A stretch of DNA of 64,000 nucleotides, from the NCBI GenBank assembly GCA_021030915.1, contig JAGEMR010000061.1, positions 1-64,000 of the forward strand, written 5' to 3'. Source of the stretch: Astrothelium macrocarpum (taxonomy: Eukaryota > Ascomycota > Dothideomycetes > Trypetheliales > Trypetheliaceae). Within the stretch, counting starts at the first letter, position 1. Each line of letters opens with the position of its first letter. A model generated the notes under the pieces. That model did not search any database. It worked only from the letters and a program-made list of their open reading frames with translations, and was not told the origin of the DNA. Both the position numbers and the translations under genes were made by a program. Shown here piece after piece: positions 21,078-34,000 of this stretch.

Positions 21078-23394
21078 ATGGCTCCACACACCCAGATAGC
21101 ATCGAAGGGTGCTAGAAGCTCCCAGCCAGCAAAACGCATTAGTAAGATCTTCATCGCATGTATAGAGACCACCAAAATACTAAAATTGTCAACCATTAGC
21201 CGACCTCCGCTTCTCCAATATTCACACCGACCCTCGCTTTCGACTCCCAAGTAGAAAGGATGCCAAAGTTAAGCTCGACAAGCGCTTCGCGCATATGTTG
21301 GAAGACGATGATTTTTCGAAGAAAGCCAGTGTAGACCGATATGGGCGAAAGATTGAGAAAAGTGCAGGAAGGAAGGACTTGGAAAGATTGTATGAAGTCA
21401 GAGATGACGAAGAGGAGGCGGAGGACGAAGAAGAAAATGGCTTCCAAGATACAGATTCAGAAGACGACAACGAAGTCCAGAAGGAATTGGCAAGGATCGA
21501 TCGCACATATGATCCCGCACGGGAAGGCGGCTTCTCCGAATCATCTTCAGAAGAAGAGAGCAGCGACGATGAGGAAGAGGAAGACTTCATCATGGGAGAA
21601 GATGATATTGCTGGCGAGGCAAGCCAAGAAGTGCCTGTGGGCGAAATAACGGCGCGATTGGCAGTGGTCAACTTGGACTGGGACCACATAAGAGCAGCAG
21701 ATCTGATGGCGGTGGCTTCAAGTTTCGCCCCTACTGATGGGAGAATTCTGAAAGTATCCATATATCCGAGTGAATACGGCAGACAGCAGCTCGAGCGGGA
21801 GGAATTGGAGGGCCCTCCGGCCGAGTTATTTGGAAACTCAGGATTATCAAAGGACAAAATACATAATTCTGAGGAAAACGACGAAGACGACGATGATGCT
21901 GATGAACACATCAGAAAGTCTCTCCTTCAAGAAGATGAAGGGGAGGAATATTCCTCCACAGCCCTTCGAAACTATCAGCTATCCAGGCTGAGATATTATT
22001 ACGCGATTGTAACATGTTCGTCCAGTTCTACTGCGAAAGCCCTTTATGATGCTATGGATAGCCGCGAATACCTAACGACCGCCAACTTCTTCGATCTGCG
22101 CTTTGTTCCTGATGATACCACCTTTGAAGAGACTCCTCGTGATGAATGTACAAAAATGCCTCAAGGATACCGTCCAAACGAGTTTACGACAGATGCTTTG
22201 AGGCATAGTAAAGTGCGACTGACGTGGGATGCGGATGATGCGGAAAGAAAGGAAATCCAAAAACGAGCCTTTAGTCGAGGCGAGATAGAAGAAAATGATC
22301 TAAAAGCCTACATTGGGAGCGATAGCTCTGATGATGAAGCAGAATATGCTTCTGACTCGAATAATGACCAGAGAGATGAGACACTGAAAGATGGTGGACA
22401 AAGTAGCAAGAAAAGCAAGGCCGAGGAAAAGCGGCAGCGTATGCGAGCATTGCTCGGATTGTCCAAAGAGGCAACGAAGGACAAGAAAAGGCATGAAGAT
22501 GCACCTGTGGGTGACTTACAGATTACATTCACATCTGGGCTCTCAACCTCGGACAAGAAGGGCTCAGTCTTTGCAAACAAACCACCCGCGGAAGAGACAA
22601 CTAGGGAGAAATATATACGAAAGGAAAAAGAACGAAAAGCCCGAAGGAAAGAAAAGGCAATTTCCATAAGGGATAGCAGGACACAAGAGGATGACGGCGA
22701 GGCAGGAGACTTGACCAGTGGCTCAGAAGATGAAGATAAAATCGGTCTCGCACAAGCTAAAGTAGCTACAAAACACGACAAAAACGACGATCCTTTTGAC
22801 GATCCCTTCTTCACGGACCCCAAAGCTTCCGCTAAGGCCGAAGCCGCCGCTCGCAAAGCAGCGGCAAAGAAGAAGCGTGAGGAGCGTCAAGCTGAAGAAG
22901 CTGCATCTGCAGCGAAACGGGCAGAGTTGGAGCTTCTAATGGTGGATGACAAGGCTGCTGACGGTGGTGCTCTCAAGCATTTCGACATGAACGAGATTGA
23001 AAGGGCAGAGAAGGCAGCAAGGAAGAAGCGGAAGGAAAAGAAAGGAAGGAAAGCAGATGAGGCTGCTAGTACAGCCGTAGCGGACGATTTCAACATGGAT
23101 GTGGAGGATCCAAGGTTTGCGAAACTGTATGAAAGTCATGAATTCGCGATTGACCCAACCAATCCGCGATTCAAGGGCACGGACGGTATGAAAAAATTGT
23201 TGGAAGAGGGAAGGAAAAAGAGAAAGAATCGGGATGCCGGGGAGAAAACACCGAAGCGTGTTCGCGTTGATGAGGATGTATCGCAGTTCGGGGCTGCGCA
23301 GAATCGCGATGACCTGCAACGGCTTGTTGCCAAAGTCAAAGGCAAGAGTGTGAAGCAATTGAGCAATGGAAGGGTTGAATTGAGTGAAAGCTAA
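21078..23394 (+). CDS. ESF1: ESF1-type pre-rRNA processing protein
   Basis: Exon 1 (21078-21141) and exon 2 (21200-23394), joined over a 58-nt intron, encode about 752 aa. The start MAPHTQIASKGARSSQ leads into DLRFSNIHTDPRFRLPSRKD and the VDRYGRKIEK motif of the ESF1 family. The centre has LAVVNLDWDHIRAADLMAVASS and SRLRYYYAIVTCSS, the degenerate RNA-binding fold, separated by long Asp/Glu tracts. Lys/Arg/Glu-rich coiled sequence fills residues 430-640. The C-terminal NUC153 domain is clear (MDVEDPRFAKLYESHEFAID, NPRFKGTDGM). ESF1 is a nucleolar factor needed for early 18S rRNA maturation in the small-subunit processome. It is somewhat longer than the yeast protein (628 aa), mainly in the charged linkers. 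Confidence 0.93.
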
Positions 23395-23540
23395 AAGGTG
23401 CTTGATGAAAAGCAGATTCTATCTCGCTGCATGAACACAAGCAGCTTATTGCTATGTCACGTTGCGTGTTGTTCTACATGATATTCAAATACCCTAGGCC
23501 TTGTTGGAGGCTGTATGCTGTATACTGTATAGGCGGATGA

Positions 23541-25851
23541 TTAAAAGTTCATCAAATCTACCAAAAAGTTAGCATCCACTCGTTAACAGCCAAAAAACTG
23601 TTCGAAACTCACCTCTGCCAAACAAAGCCCTCTTCGTCCAATCCATCGCCAGCAGCGCCCTCGTCCGAAAGCTCACACTCTGCGCAAAGTAGACACTCCG
23701 CCAGAGATATACCGCCAACAAACCCCCACCAAAATTCAACCCATTGATATCAAAGATGGCGGCATTCCCAATATACGCCAAGCTCCCGAGATGCCTATAC
23801 TCAAACGCCTTATACACCGCCTCATCCATATCGCCATCCAGCACCTCATTCCTCCGCATCCCCTCCGCGGCACGCGCCAACTTCGTAAACTTCCTCCCCA
23901 AATACTCCCCCTGCTGATTCGCACGCTGCGCGGTGGCCGGGAGCGAGGTGAGCTTGCTGTCGATCTGGCGCAGCAGCTCGTACAGCTCGGCGAAGTCGAG
24001 GGTGCCGCTGTTGTCGCGGTCGTACTGCTCGAACAGGCGGTCGAGGCGGCGCAGGTGCTGCGCGGCCTGCGGGAAGCGCTGCTTCACGCGCCGCGCCACC
24101 TCGCGCCACATGCCGTACGTCAGCGCCAGCTGCGTCGGGTCCGTGCCCCGCTCGTACGCGACGGTGCGCAGGAAGCCCATGATGTTTTCTGAGATGTTGT
24201 TTTGTACCGTCGCGCAGTCGCCGATGGCGTACACGTCGCCGAGCGGCGCGCCGATCAGGCGCAGGTGCGTGTCGGTTTCGAGCGCGTGTCGGTTGTTTTG
24301 GCCTTCGAGCACTGAGGCGAGGCGTTGGCAGAATTCGGTTTGGGCTGGATGGGAGGTGATGGTGGTTAGTCTGGAATGTGAAGGGGGGTGGGTGGAGATG
24401 AGGGTAGCTTACAAACACCTGTGGACCAGAGACAAAATCCCATGGGAAGCTCTTTGGTGACGACTTTGCCTTGATCATCCTTTTGGGTGAATAGGATTTT
24501 GTCCTTTTGCACTTCTTTTACGCGTGAATTGGTGAGGACATCGACCTGTTCATGGGCAAACCGTGACTATTTTAAGATCGTTAGCTTGGTCAAAGAGTTT
24601 AGCGACTGATAACGAACCTCTGCATATCTCGAAAGCGCCTCGTCGTACGTGTTTAGGATGTGTCCTCTGCTTTGTATGACGTGTACGGAAATCTCATTCC
24701 GAAGTATTCGAGGAAAGAACTTGCACAGATCTTCGTTCAGCATATCGAAAAGCTCGGCTGCAAACTCCACTCCTGTCGGTCCGCCTCCACAAACAACGAA
24801 TGATAACAATCGCCGCCTCTCTTCGTCTGTAGTAGTAGGAAGACATGAAGCTTCAAGATTCTGAATGACCGAGTTACGTATGAGACGGGCATCGTTGATG
24901 TCCTTTAGGAAATGGCAATTCTCCAAGCCCGAGACACCGTGTGCATTTGTTGTAGAGCCTGATCAAGTTAGTTTTTATGCTACGATTTTCCTTGCAGCAA
25001 GGAGACCAACCAACACCAATGACCAGCTTATCATAAGGCAGATAAAAATGCTGATCTTGACCACTGGCGTCTTTTGCTGCAACCTCAACCAGTCTATTTG
25101 AGAAGTCCACGTCTTTTGCCGTGCCTTTGAAAAAATGACCCTTGACTTTATTAACGATACGACGCACTGGTTCAATAAGAGATCTGAGTTCAAGAGTGCC
25201 AACGGTAGCCGATGGTAACATTGGGGTGAACAAAAAATGGTTCGAGGGAGAGACAACGGTCACATTGTAGTCGTCCGGATTCAATTGCTTAAGAAGCGCA
25301 ACACTCCCCCATCCAGTTCCCAGTATGACCAGCTTTGGCTTGTGTTTCTGATCTCTTTTGCTCGGCGTATCATCATCATCCACAAAATGTTCTACAATCG
25401 GAAGATTCTTGGGACCACCTCTTCTCGGATTCAATGCAAACTCTGAAACTGGAATATCGTCGACCGAAGTTTCTTCTTTATATGTAGTGGCATCGTAAAT
25501 GAAGAGGGCAGCGACGACGGTACCGCAGGATAAGACGAAAAAGCCGAGATATGCAAAGCCACGGTAGAGGAATCGCAATATTCGAGACTGGGTGGTAGGT
25601 AGGGGTTTGGTGGATAAAATGCGTATTTGAAGTGATCCGTGGCCGTGTCGTTGCCAGTTATTATCTCGTTTGAGAGCTTGGAGGGCCGGGGTTTGATTAC
25701 GAAGGGTTAGGTTCGCAGCAATTGATTGTGAAGAGCGATTGTGTCTCAGTATTGACGTAGATAGAGAAGACCAAGCTTCATTATGATAACGATAACAGCC
25801 GGGACGTGCAGCTCGCCGCAATAGAGTAGGAACCGGTTGTTGTGGCAGCAT
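23541..25851 (-). CDS. NDE1: External alternative NAD(P)H dehydrogenase with EF-hand
   Basis: Five exons (25011-25851, 24618-24958, 24413-24566, 23613-24344, 23541-23557) give about 694 aa. The last exon is only 17 nt and supplies the DLMNF ending. An Arg-rich mitochondrial presequence precedes a membrane segment (FLYRGFAYLGFFVLSCGTVV). The FAD site is LVILGTGWGSVALLKQL and the NAD(P)H site LSFVVCGGGPTGVEFAAEL. A canonical EF-hand (DRDNSGTLDFAE; Asp, Asp, Ser, Thr, Asp and Glu at loop positions 1, 3, 5, 7, 9 and 12) is inserted after the second site, as in the calcium-responsive external enzymes of Neurospora and plants. It passes electrons from cytosolic NAD(P)H to ubiquinone at the inner membrane without pumping protons. 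An in-frame TTG lies upstream, but the ATG at 25851 is preferred. The EF-hand exon sits in patch B. Confidence 0.93.
23650..24345. other. GC-rich patch B with C-to-G skew switch (centre about 23.9 kb)
   Basis: On the + strand, 23821-23880 has 30 C and 8 G, while 24001-24060 has 16 C and 26 G. It matches the EF-hand exon of the minus-strand NDE gene; neighbouring exons of the same gene are AT-richer. Confidence 0.7.
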
Positions 25852-26572
25852 TGTCGTCCGGACTTGACCAGCGACAGTCCGAACGGACTCAATTGCTGTC
25901 AATTGATCGAGAACTGCATTCGACTGCGTTCATAACAGTAGAGCTTTGAAGACTGCACAAAGGAAGGAAAACCCAACTTTAGGACGGAGCGGAGAATCAA
26001 ATACACGCGCGTGACAAAGCTTGGTTTGCAAGCAGACTAAGCTTGAGGTTGAGAAGAGACTGAAGAGAAATGACGTCCGTGGCGTCGGCTACCAAAAGAA
26101 ATTCAACAACATTCAAATGCTCCATTTTCGATATTTGATTGCTCTATTTCTTTTAATTACCTGATTGAAACCAAACCTGCTATTTATCGAAAAAATTGCG
26201 TAGTAGTAAGGATCCAAATGTCTTTGTGGTATTCAAGCCAAGGTGCTTGCCTTAAGCATCTATATCGTCTAAATACCTTATTATATATAGCCTCAGGCAC
26301 ACCTCGTTATTTCATCCTATCGTTTGCGAAAAGCTCTCAACGACATTGCCAATTACTGAATACATGCACTGTTAATGAGAAAACTCTCTTAATTCACAAG
26401 ACCTCTATTAATGTATCCAGGTCTCTAATCAATGCTATAATGCAATAAGTGACCCGCCAATAGCAACGCTCGCCTCCGAAATGCTAAACACCAGATAAAC
26501 GATACCCAAACCCACCATGCAAAATCTTTTCCAAACCACATCACAAACGCCATCGCTAAAATACACCAACGC
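25852..26572. other. Intergenic between NDE and YVC1
   Basis: Holds the NDE promoter and the YVC1 3' flank (both minus strand). AT-rich around 26100-26450. No element was recognised. Confidence 0.4.
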
Positions 26573-29500
26573 TCAAATCGACTCAGACCCGACCCTCGCC
26601 TGATCCACCCCCTCCCAATCCCTCTTCTCCCCCTCCACCACCTCCCCTTCCACCCCTCCTCCCTCCCTCCCCAACCTCCCCACCTCCGTCCTCCTCCTCG
26701 ACGACTTCGGTCTCTCCCCCTTCCCGCCACCATTCCCATCCACCACGCTTCCCCCCCGACTACTCGTATACGCATCGCTGCGCCACCCCCTGACCTCCTT
26801 TAGGATATCCTTGAACCCCTCCTCGAGCGCATTCATCCGGCTCAGCATGATGCGCGTGACCATGCCCGTCTCCTCGTCGACGCTCTTGCGCCGCTGCTCC
26901 TGCTCGCGCAGCTCGCGCAGCGTCTTCATCCCCGCGGAGGCATACTGCATCTGCGTCGAGAAGCTCGCGGGGCCCGTGAGCCGCGGGTCCAGCACGTATC
27001 GGTTGTCGCCGAGGTCGGACGCCAGGTCGAGGGCGCGCGCGTGGAAGGACGGGTCGCGGCCCCCGCGACCCCGCTGGCGCTGCTGTTGTTGTGGGAGGAG
27101 CTGGAAGCCGGTGAGCGCGGGCGTGGATTGGAAGGCGGTGCGCGGTGGCATGATGGGGCGCGCGCGAGCGGTCGGGTTGGTGCTGATGGGGCCGGGCCGT
27201 TTGGGTGTGCGGCGGCCGGAGATGTTGGCGGGAGTTGCGGCGGCGGTGGGGAGCGCGGTTGGTGGTCTGCGTTTGGGGGAGGCGGAGCGGGAGGATGCGC
27301 CGTCGTGCTCGGGGAGCGGGCTGAAGAGGATGGTGGTGCTTGAGATGTTGCGGTTGTGTGGGATTCGATTTGGTCGTGAGACTTTCTTTGGGCTGGACGT
27401 CTCTGCATTGGGGATCGTGGATTGTTTAGCTGGAGATGAGGCAATTGTTGGATGTATTGGTGCGATATTCTTCAAGAAAGCAGCGGCTCCGTCGAAATCG
27501 CTTTCTAGTGCAGAAACTTGGTTGTCATTGTCTCCGTCTTTGCTTTCATCATCATCATCGGTACCACTACCAGTCTGCTGACGATCCAATGTTGCATTGT
27601 CACCATCTTCGTTCGTGACAAGTTCATCGTCGCCATCATCTGCGTCGGTCTCGGGAGGCAGCTCGCCAGAGGCGACGATCAGGTCCACATTTGGTTTATT
27701 TGGAGTATGATGCAGTCTCAGCGGTGCAATGGCTGACCGTTCTTCAGGATCAGACATGACAGAGCGTGACATGGCGGACAACTCGCGGCGGACAGTACCC
27801 AGGCCTCGAAATCTTCCACCTCTTCTTCGAGTAGGACCTTGATCGAGGCTCTCAAGGACGGAGCGAGTCTCCTCTAGTGGAGGACTGGCGCCCCCTTGAT
27901 CACCAACATTTTGCATCCAATCATCGACAACATTGACTGATTTTCTTCGATCTGGAGCCTCATTACGCGGTGTACCTCCTCCGATTGTACCTCCTCGGAA
28001 AGGTCGTCTGAAGACTTCAGCAAGTGCCTGATCCTTTCGAAAGGTTGCAACAGATGGTTCTCGCATACGCTTCCCTGGACTGAAGAGATCCACATTCTTT
28101 GATGGAGCAAACGCCGGCGCCTGTCCAAAATCTCGGGTTTGCTGCTCTACAAAATCCGTGAGATCATAGGCAATGTTACACAGGATGATGCGTTCGTATG
28201 CAAAGATCAAAAACAGAATTGGAATATGAGTAATCTTGATGATGGTGCGATTAACTTTGATGAACTGTCGAAACGGGAGGATGTATCGGAGAGGAGAGGC
28301 AAGCCAGCCAATAACGTTAGACGGTGCGATGTATGAGAATAGAGCATCCGATTTGACCATGGAAATAGCATTAACTGCGAAGAGGAATTGATGCTCTTCG
28401 TTTGCATTTTGGACAACTGCCATGAACGAATTTGTCAAGACCGTGATTAGAATTGTCACTACGAGGAAATGACAGATGAAAAGAAACACTGTCATTATGA
28501 TCCTGCCAAGGGGGTTAAAATCGTTCCATTTATCCCAGGCTGCTGGCGTAAATCCCATCAGAATTTGGAACAAGGTGTAAATAACATTGGAGGGATTGAT
28601 GTCGTTCTCGGCAAAGGAGAGGGAGAAAGCAACAAAGAATCCACTGCAGCTGATGAGGATGAGGATCAGGACAGCTAACAGATCCAGTGCCATGAGCCGA
28701 AAGGCTATGAGAAGCTGTGAAAAGTAACGATAATGATCGAGGACCGAGAAGAGTCTGGGGAAGAGCAAGACTGCTGAGGAGGCCAAGACATCATAAGCCC
28801 AACGGGCAATTCGATGCTTTGACGTGTCGGGCATGAGGATCCCATAGAGGCGAAGTATATAATATATGACGAAGATAAGTAGGATGCCCAGATCGAAAGC
28901 ATTCCATACACTCATAATGTATAGTCCAAAACCTTGTTCGGTGAATCCTACCACTTCGTCCAACATGAAGCCAATACTCCAGATCCAAAACAGTACCTCT
29001 AGAGCGGAGATTTCCAGTGAACGTTGATTCAATACAGCGAGAAAGAGGCCCAGCATGATAGCAAATGACAAAGTACTGAACAGCTGTCTATAGCGTGGTA
29101 CTCGCAGACGGGAAAGTTTAAAAAGTGATGCATCTCTGGGATTGTAGATGATTACGGACCGCCTCTTACTCATTTCGACTGTTTCGCGCTCTTCGTTCTG
29201 CTTCTGTGTCCTGTAGCCGTTGCCAAAATAATCTTGTTGAGTGGATGAAGGCTGCGGTAGCGTGCCATAGCTTCTACGAATATTCATGGTTTTCTTCTCC
29301 TGTTTGCGGTGTAGGCTATCGGCAGCGTTATTGAAGACAATCTTTCCCGCCCAAATTGCTTCCAGCTGTTGCACGACCAATGGATGAGAGAGGAATTTCT
29401 TGGCTTGAGCTTTGATTGCTACCTCGACAGTTGAAAGACGAGCGGGACGAGATTGGGTGCGACCCTTTTGAGCTCCTGGTGTTTGAACAGCACCGGAACC

Positions 29501-30195
29501 TACTCCTTCAAACCCCTGCAGAGGGTCGAAATCATAAGACAAAGCATCGATAAGCTCGCGTGTAGAGTATTCTTTCAGTAAACGTATTGCTAGCAGTTCA
29601 GCCAAAAATGCTCGTGTTTTGTTGACCCCAACGTTGCCAGGATTCAGTTGACCCTCCTTTTGAAACTGGAGGCAGTTGGCAAGCAATGCGTACAAGGTAG
29701 CCCTTGAAAAATTCTTGTCATTCTTGATTTGTTGCTGTGTTGGCTTGACCATGAATTGAGATATCTGAGGAGATCGTAGTTGATCCCACGAAAGTGTGGT
29801 TTCACATCGTTGGATAATGAGCAAACGAATGGCATGCGTTATGTTGTACACCGGAAGGCGATCTAGAAACCCAAGCATTAGCTCAACGAAATTTTTGGTA
29901 AATTTTTTCTAGCCTTACCAAGGTGTGCAGCAGAAAAGATGGGCAGTAGGGGTCCAACTTCATCATCCTCATTCACCTCATCCTCCTCTTCCAAGACTTC
30001 CTCGTACTCCCCCTCTCCATCTTCATCATTGTCTACGTCGTCATCCGCAGAACCATCTGAATAATCCTGTTCTGTAAAATATTGCTGTTGTTCTTCCTGG
30101 TCTCGATCGTTTATGGCAGAGCTTGCAAGGCGGGAAAAATACGTGGACCGGTTGAGATGCCCTTTTGATTTGGAGCGAAATAATGAAGAGAGCAT
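26573..30195 (-). CDS. YVC1: Vacuolar TRP-type calcium channel (YVC1/TRPY1)
   Basis: Exon 1 (29919-30195, ATG at 30195) and exon 2 (26573-29862), joined over a 56-nt intron, give about 1188 aa. The N-terminus has an acidic run (DDDVDNDEDGEGEYEEVLEE), then the family's cytosolic part (HLDRLPVYNITHAIRLLIIQ, ELIDALSYDFDPL). Six membrane segments follow between about residues 345 and 590, including LFSTLSFAIMLGLFLAVL, AFDLGILLIFVIYYILRLYG, LLAVLILILISCSGFFVAFS and MTVFLFICHFLVVTILITVL, with the pore region IYTLFQILMGFTPAAWDKWN before the last. The long disordered C-tail is acidic near 27600 and Arg/Pro/Gly-rich at the end. In yeast this channel releases vacuolar calcium on osmotic or pH stress. 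The 3' end lies in patch C. Confidence 0.92.
26580..27345. other. GC-rich patch C with C-to-G skew switch (centre about 26.96 kb)
   Basis: The strongest case: on the + strand, 26641-26700 has 41 C and 2 G, while 27181-27240 has 11 C and 32 G. It covers the disordered C-tail codons of the minus-strand YVC1 gene. Confidence 0.8.
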
Positions 30196-31063
30196 GTCCG
30201 GCGGTGACAAGGGCAACCTCCAATTTCTCAACCCCTTGAGTGACGATGGTGCCTCCTCAAGCGTTCATGCCCAAAGAAGGGGAGAGATGAAGAGGGAGAG
30301 AAGAGGGGTGGCGAGGGTGGATAGGTTAGCAGAAAAATCGGTGAAATCTGCTTGGACGCCACGAGAGGAGGTCGCTGATAGATATGATGGACATGGGGTG
30401 TACACCATCACTCTGCAATAGCGTGGGACAAGATTGATGGTCATGCGGGCAGAATTGCATGCCATCCTTCATTTCCCTATCTTTGCCATAAGCGGGCAAC
30501 GGCCTTGTTTACACCTGCAGGGATCAGCTGAATGGTGGCGCAGGTGGTGCATCGTGCATATGCACAAACCCACCGCACTGTCCACCGCTTTTTCTGTTGA
30601 GTCGGTCATGATGACATTTACAAGAGACGAATATCTGTGTAGATTCTTGGACTTGTCTGTCTAGTGGGTGTGACATTGTTCGCCTAAAATAAGCTGCATG
30701 ATGCCGCCTATAGTAAATGAAGCCTTCACAACTTCTGGGCATCTTGCTCATGGCATTTGCATCATCTCACCCACGGGGTCCAGTTCCTGGTCCGGGCGCG
30801 CGTCCTCAAATCGGGATCGCCCCATGATCACAGACATGTGCGACAGGTCAGGGTTTTCAAACGCGTTGTGGCAGCCACCAATCACCGCTTTGCCTGATCT
30901 CATCGAGCCCCGCTAAATTTTCAGATGAAGAAATTCTCGCGCTCCACCATGCAGAGCTCGATACGAGATTTGGCCAGACCCTCTGTAGATTTTCTCATGC
31001 CTCAGACTGCGCTTCAATTCGAGGTCAACCTACTGGCGGTTTGGGCTTGCTCTACCGTTCAGA
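30196..31063. promoter_or_regulatory. Divergent promoter region between YVC1 and URA2
   Basis: 870 bases between divergent genes. No specific operator was recognised. The short frames on both strands look like chance. Confidence 0.5.
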
Positions 31064-34000
31064 ATGGAATTCGACCATGAGCAAGCTGTCGTGGCTCTTG
31101 AGCTCAAAGACCCCCAAGATGAGTCTGTCTGCAGGTTTGGCCATGGCTACAGTTTCGGAGCAGCCAAGAGTGTTGCCGGAGAACTCGTCTTTCAGACGGG
31201 CATGGTAGGATATCCAGAATCCATCACTGATCCTTCGTATCGAGGACAGATTCTTGTCATTACTTTTCCTCTTGTTGGCAACTATGGTGTGCCTTCTCGT
31301 GATGAGAGAGATGCTTTACTCAATGACCTTCCAGCCCATTTCGAAGCCGCCGAAATACACATTGCCGGCTTAGTAGTTGCCTCTTATTCTGGAGAAGACT
31401 TTTCCCATCACCTAGCCACATCTTCATTGGGGCAATGGCTGAAAGAACAAGACGTGCCCGCCATCTATGGTATCGACACTCGAGACTTGACAAAACGTAT
31501 CCGTGAAAAAGGAAGCATGCTTGGCCGTCTTCTTATGCAAAACCATGGAATTAGCAGTCCACGCCTTCTGACTAATGGTATTGCAAAAACCAATGGCTTA
31601 GTGAATGGGGATCTCAAGAAAAATTATTCCAATCTGAGTTTTGAGGACATACCTTGGAGAGACCCAAACGGACAGAATTTGGTGGCGGAGGGTATGATAG
31701 TTCCTTTCTTCTTGTCATTTGTAGCTGACTTGCAGATAGTCTCAATTAAATCACCACAAATTTATTCACCTAATCCGTCTGCTGCTCTCAAACACCCTTC
31801 GGGACGGCCCATCAGAGTCTTATTTGTAGACGTAGGCTTCAAATACAACCAATTGCGTTGCCTGGTGTCAAGAGGGGTGGAAGTTGAGCTTGTGCCATGG
31901 GACTACGATTTTCATGAAGATGCTGGTCGCCAATACGACGGACTGTTTGTATCGAATGGACCAGGGGATCCCGCAATGATGGAGCAGACTATCAAACACC
32001 TCACACTGGCTCTTCAAGAAGGAAAGACACCTATATTCGGGATCTGTTTGGGCCATCAGCTTCTTGCTCGAGCCGCTGGTGCGGACACTGTGAAGATGAA
32101 GTTTGGAAATCGGGGTCACAATATCCCTTGCACTAACCTTGTATCGGGAAGATGTTACATTACCTCTCAAAACCATGGATATGCAGTTGATTCAAGGACC
32201 CTTCCTTCTGAGTGGAAAGAGTTGTTCGTAAATGCAAATGACGGCAGCAATGAAGGGATACAGCACTTTAATCGACCGTATTTTAGCGTACAGTTCCATC
32301 CCGAAAGCACCCCTGGGCCTCGGGACACTGAGTTCTTGTTTGACGTCTTCATCGATACCATCAAGAAGACCTTGACTTCTTCATCATATTTGTCCCAACC
32401 AGTCCGTTTCCCTGGTGGCAATATCAAGGAAAACCAAAATTTGAACCCCCGTGTTCATGTAAAAAAGGTGTTGGTCCTAGGTAGCGGAGGCTTGAGCATT
32501 GGCCAGGCTGGCGAGTTCGATTACTCTGGAAGTCAGGCGATCAAGGCCTTGAAAGAGGAAGGAATCTATACCATTCTTATTAACCCCAACATTGCCACGA
32601 TTCAAACTTCAAAAGGCTTAGCGGACAAAGTTTACTTTCTTCCAGTAAATGCAGAGTTTGTCCGAAAAGTCATCGTGCATGAAAAACCGGACGCAATATA
32701 TGTCACCTTCGGCGGCCAAACTGCTCTCCAGGTTGGCATCCAACTCAAAGATGAGCTTGAAAGTCTCGGTGTTCGAGTGTTGGGAACCCCCATTGACACA
32801 ATCATCACTACTGAAGATCGTGAGCTTTTTGCACGCAGCATGGAGTCGATTGGAGAGAGTTGTGCCAAGTCTGCATCTGCAAGTTCAGTTGATGAAGCAA
32901 AACGGGTAGTCAAAGATATCGGCTTTCCGGTCATTGTCCGAGCTGCTTATGCTCTTGGTGGTCTGGGGAGCGGTTTTGCTGAAGATGAGGATGGTCTCGT
33001 CGATCTATGCGAGAGGGCATTCGCTGCAAGTCCACAGGTTCTCATCGAGCGGAGTATGAAAGGCTGGAAAGAGATTGAGTACGAAGTTGTGAGGGACGCT
33101 CACGACAACTGCATCACCGTCTGTAACATGGAGAATTTTGATCCTCTTGGCATCCACACTGGAGACTCTGTTGTGGTTGCACCTTCACAAACACTTTCTG
33201 ACGAGGACTACAACATGCTTCGAACGACTGCTGTCAATGTCATCAGACATCTGGGTGTGGTAGGAGAATGCAATATCCAATACGCCTTGAATCCTGATTC
33301 GAGAGAGTATTGCATTATTGAAGTCAATGCTCGCCTTTCGAGATCTTCGGCGCTTGCATCAAAAGCTACAGGCTATCCTTTGGCCTTTATTGCAGCCAAA
33401 TTAGGTTTGGGTATTCCGCTCAACGAAATCAAGAACTCTGTCACCAAAGTTACGTGCGCATGTTTTGAGCCATCACTAGACTACGTGGTTGTTAAGATCC
33501 CGCGATGGGATCTGAAGAAGTTTACAAGGGTATCAACTTTGCTCGGGTCCTCTATGAAGAGTGTTGGAGAAGTGATGAGTATAGGAAGGAATTTCGAGGA
33601 AGCAATCCAAAAAGCCATACGAGCAGTTGATATTAACAATCTTGGTTTCAACGAGACCACGGCCTTGATGTCCATTGACATTGATACCGAGCTTCAGACT
33701 CCTTCAGACCAGCGCATGTTCGCTCTGGCAAATGCAATGCACAACGGGTACAGCGTACAGAAGATCTGGGAACTGACAAAGATAGACAAGTGGTTCTTGG
33801 CAAGGCTAAAAGGCTTGAGCGATTTCGGACGATTGATGACAAAGTACAATACCAAGAACATCCCAGTAGACTTACTCCAAAAAGCAAAGCAGCTCGGCTT
33901 TGCCGATAAACAATTGGCAAAGTTCTGGAGTTCCAATGAAATGGCTGTTCGGCGTGCTCGAATCGATGCCGGAATCATGCCAGTAGTCAAGCAAATCGAC

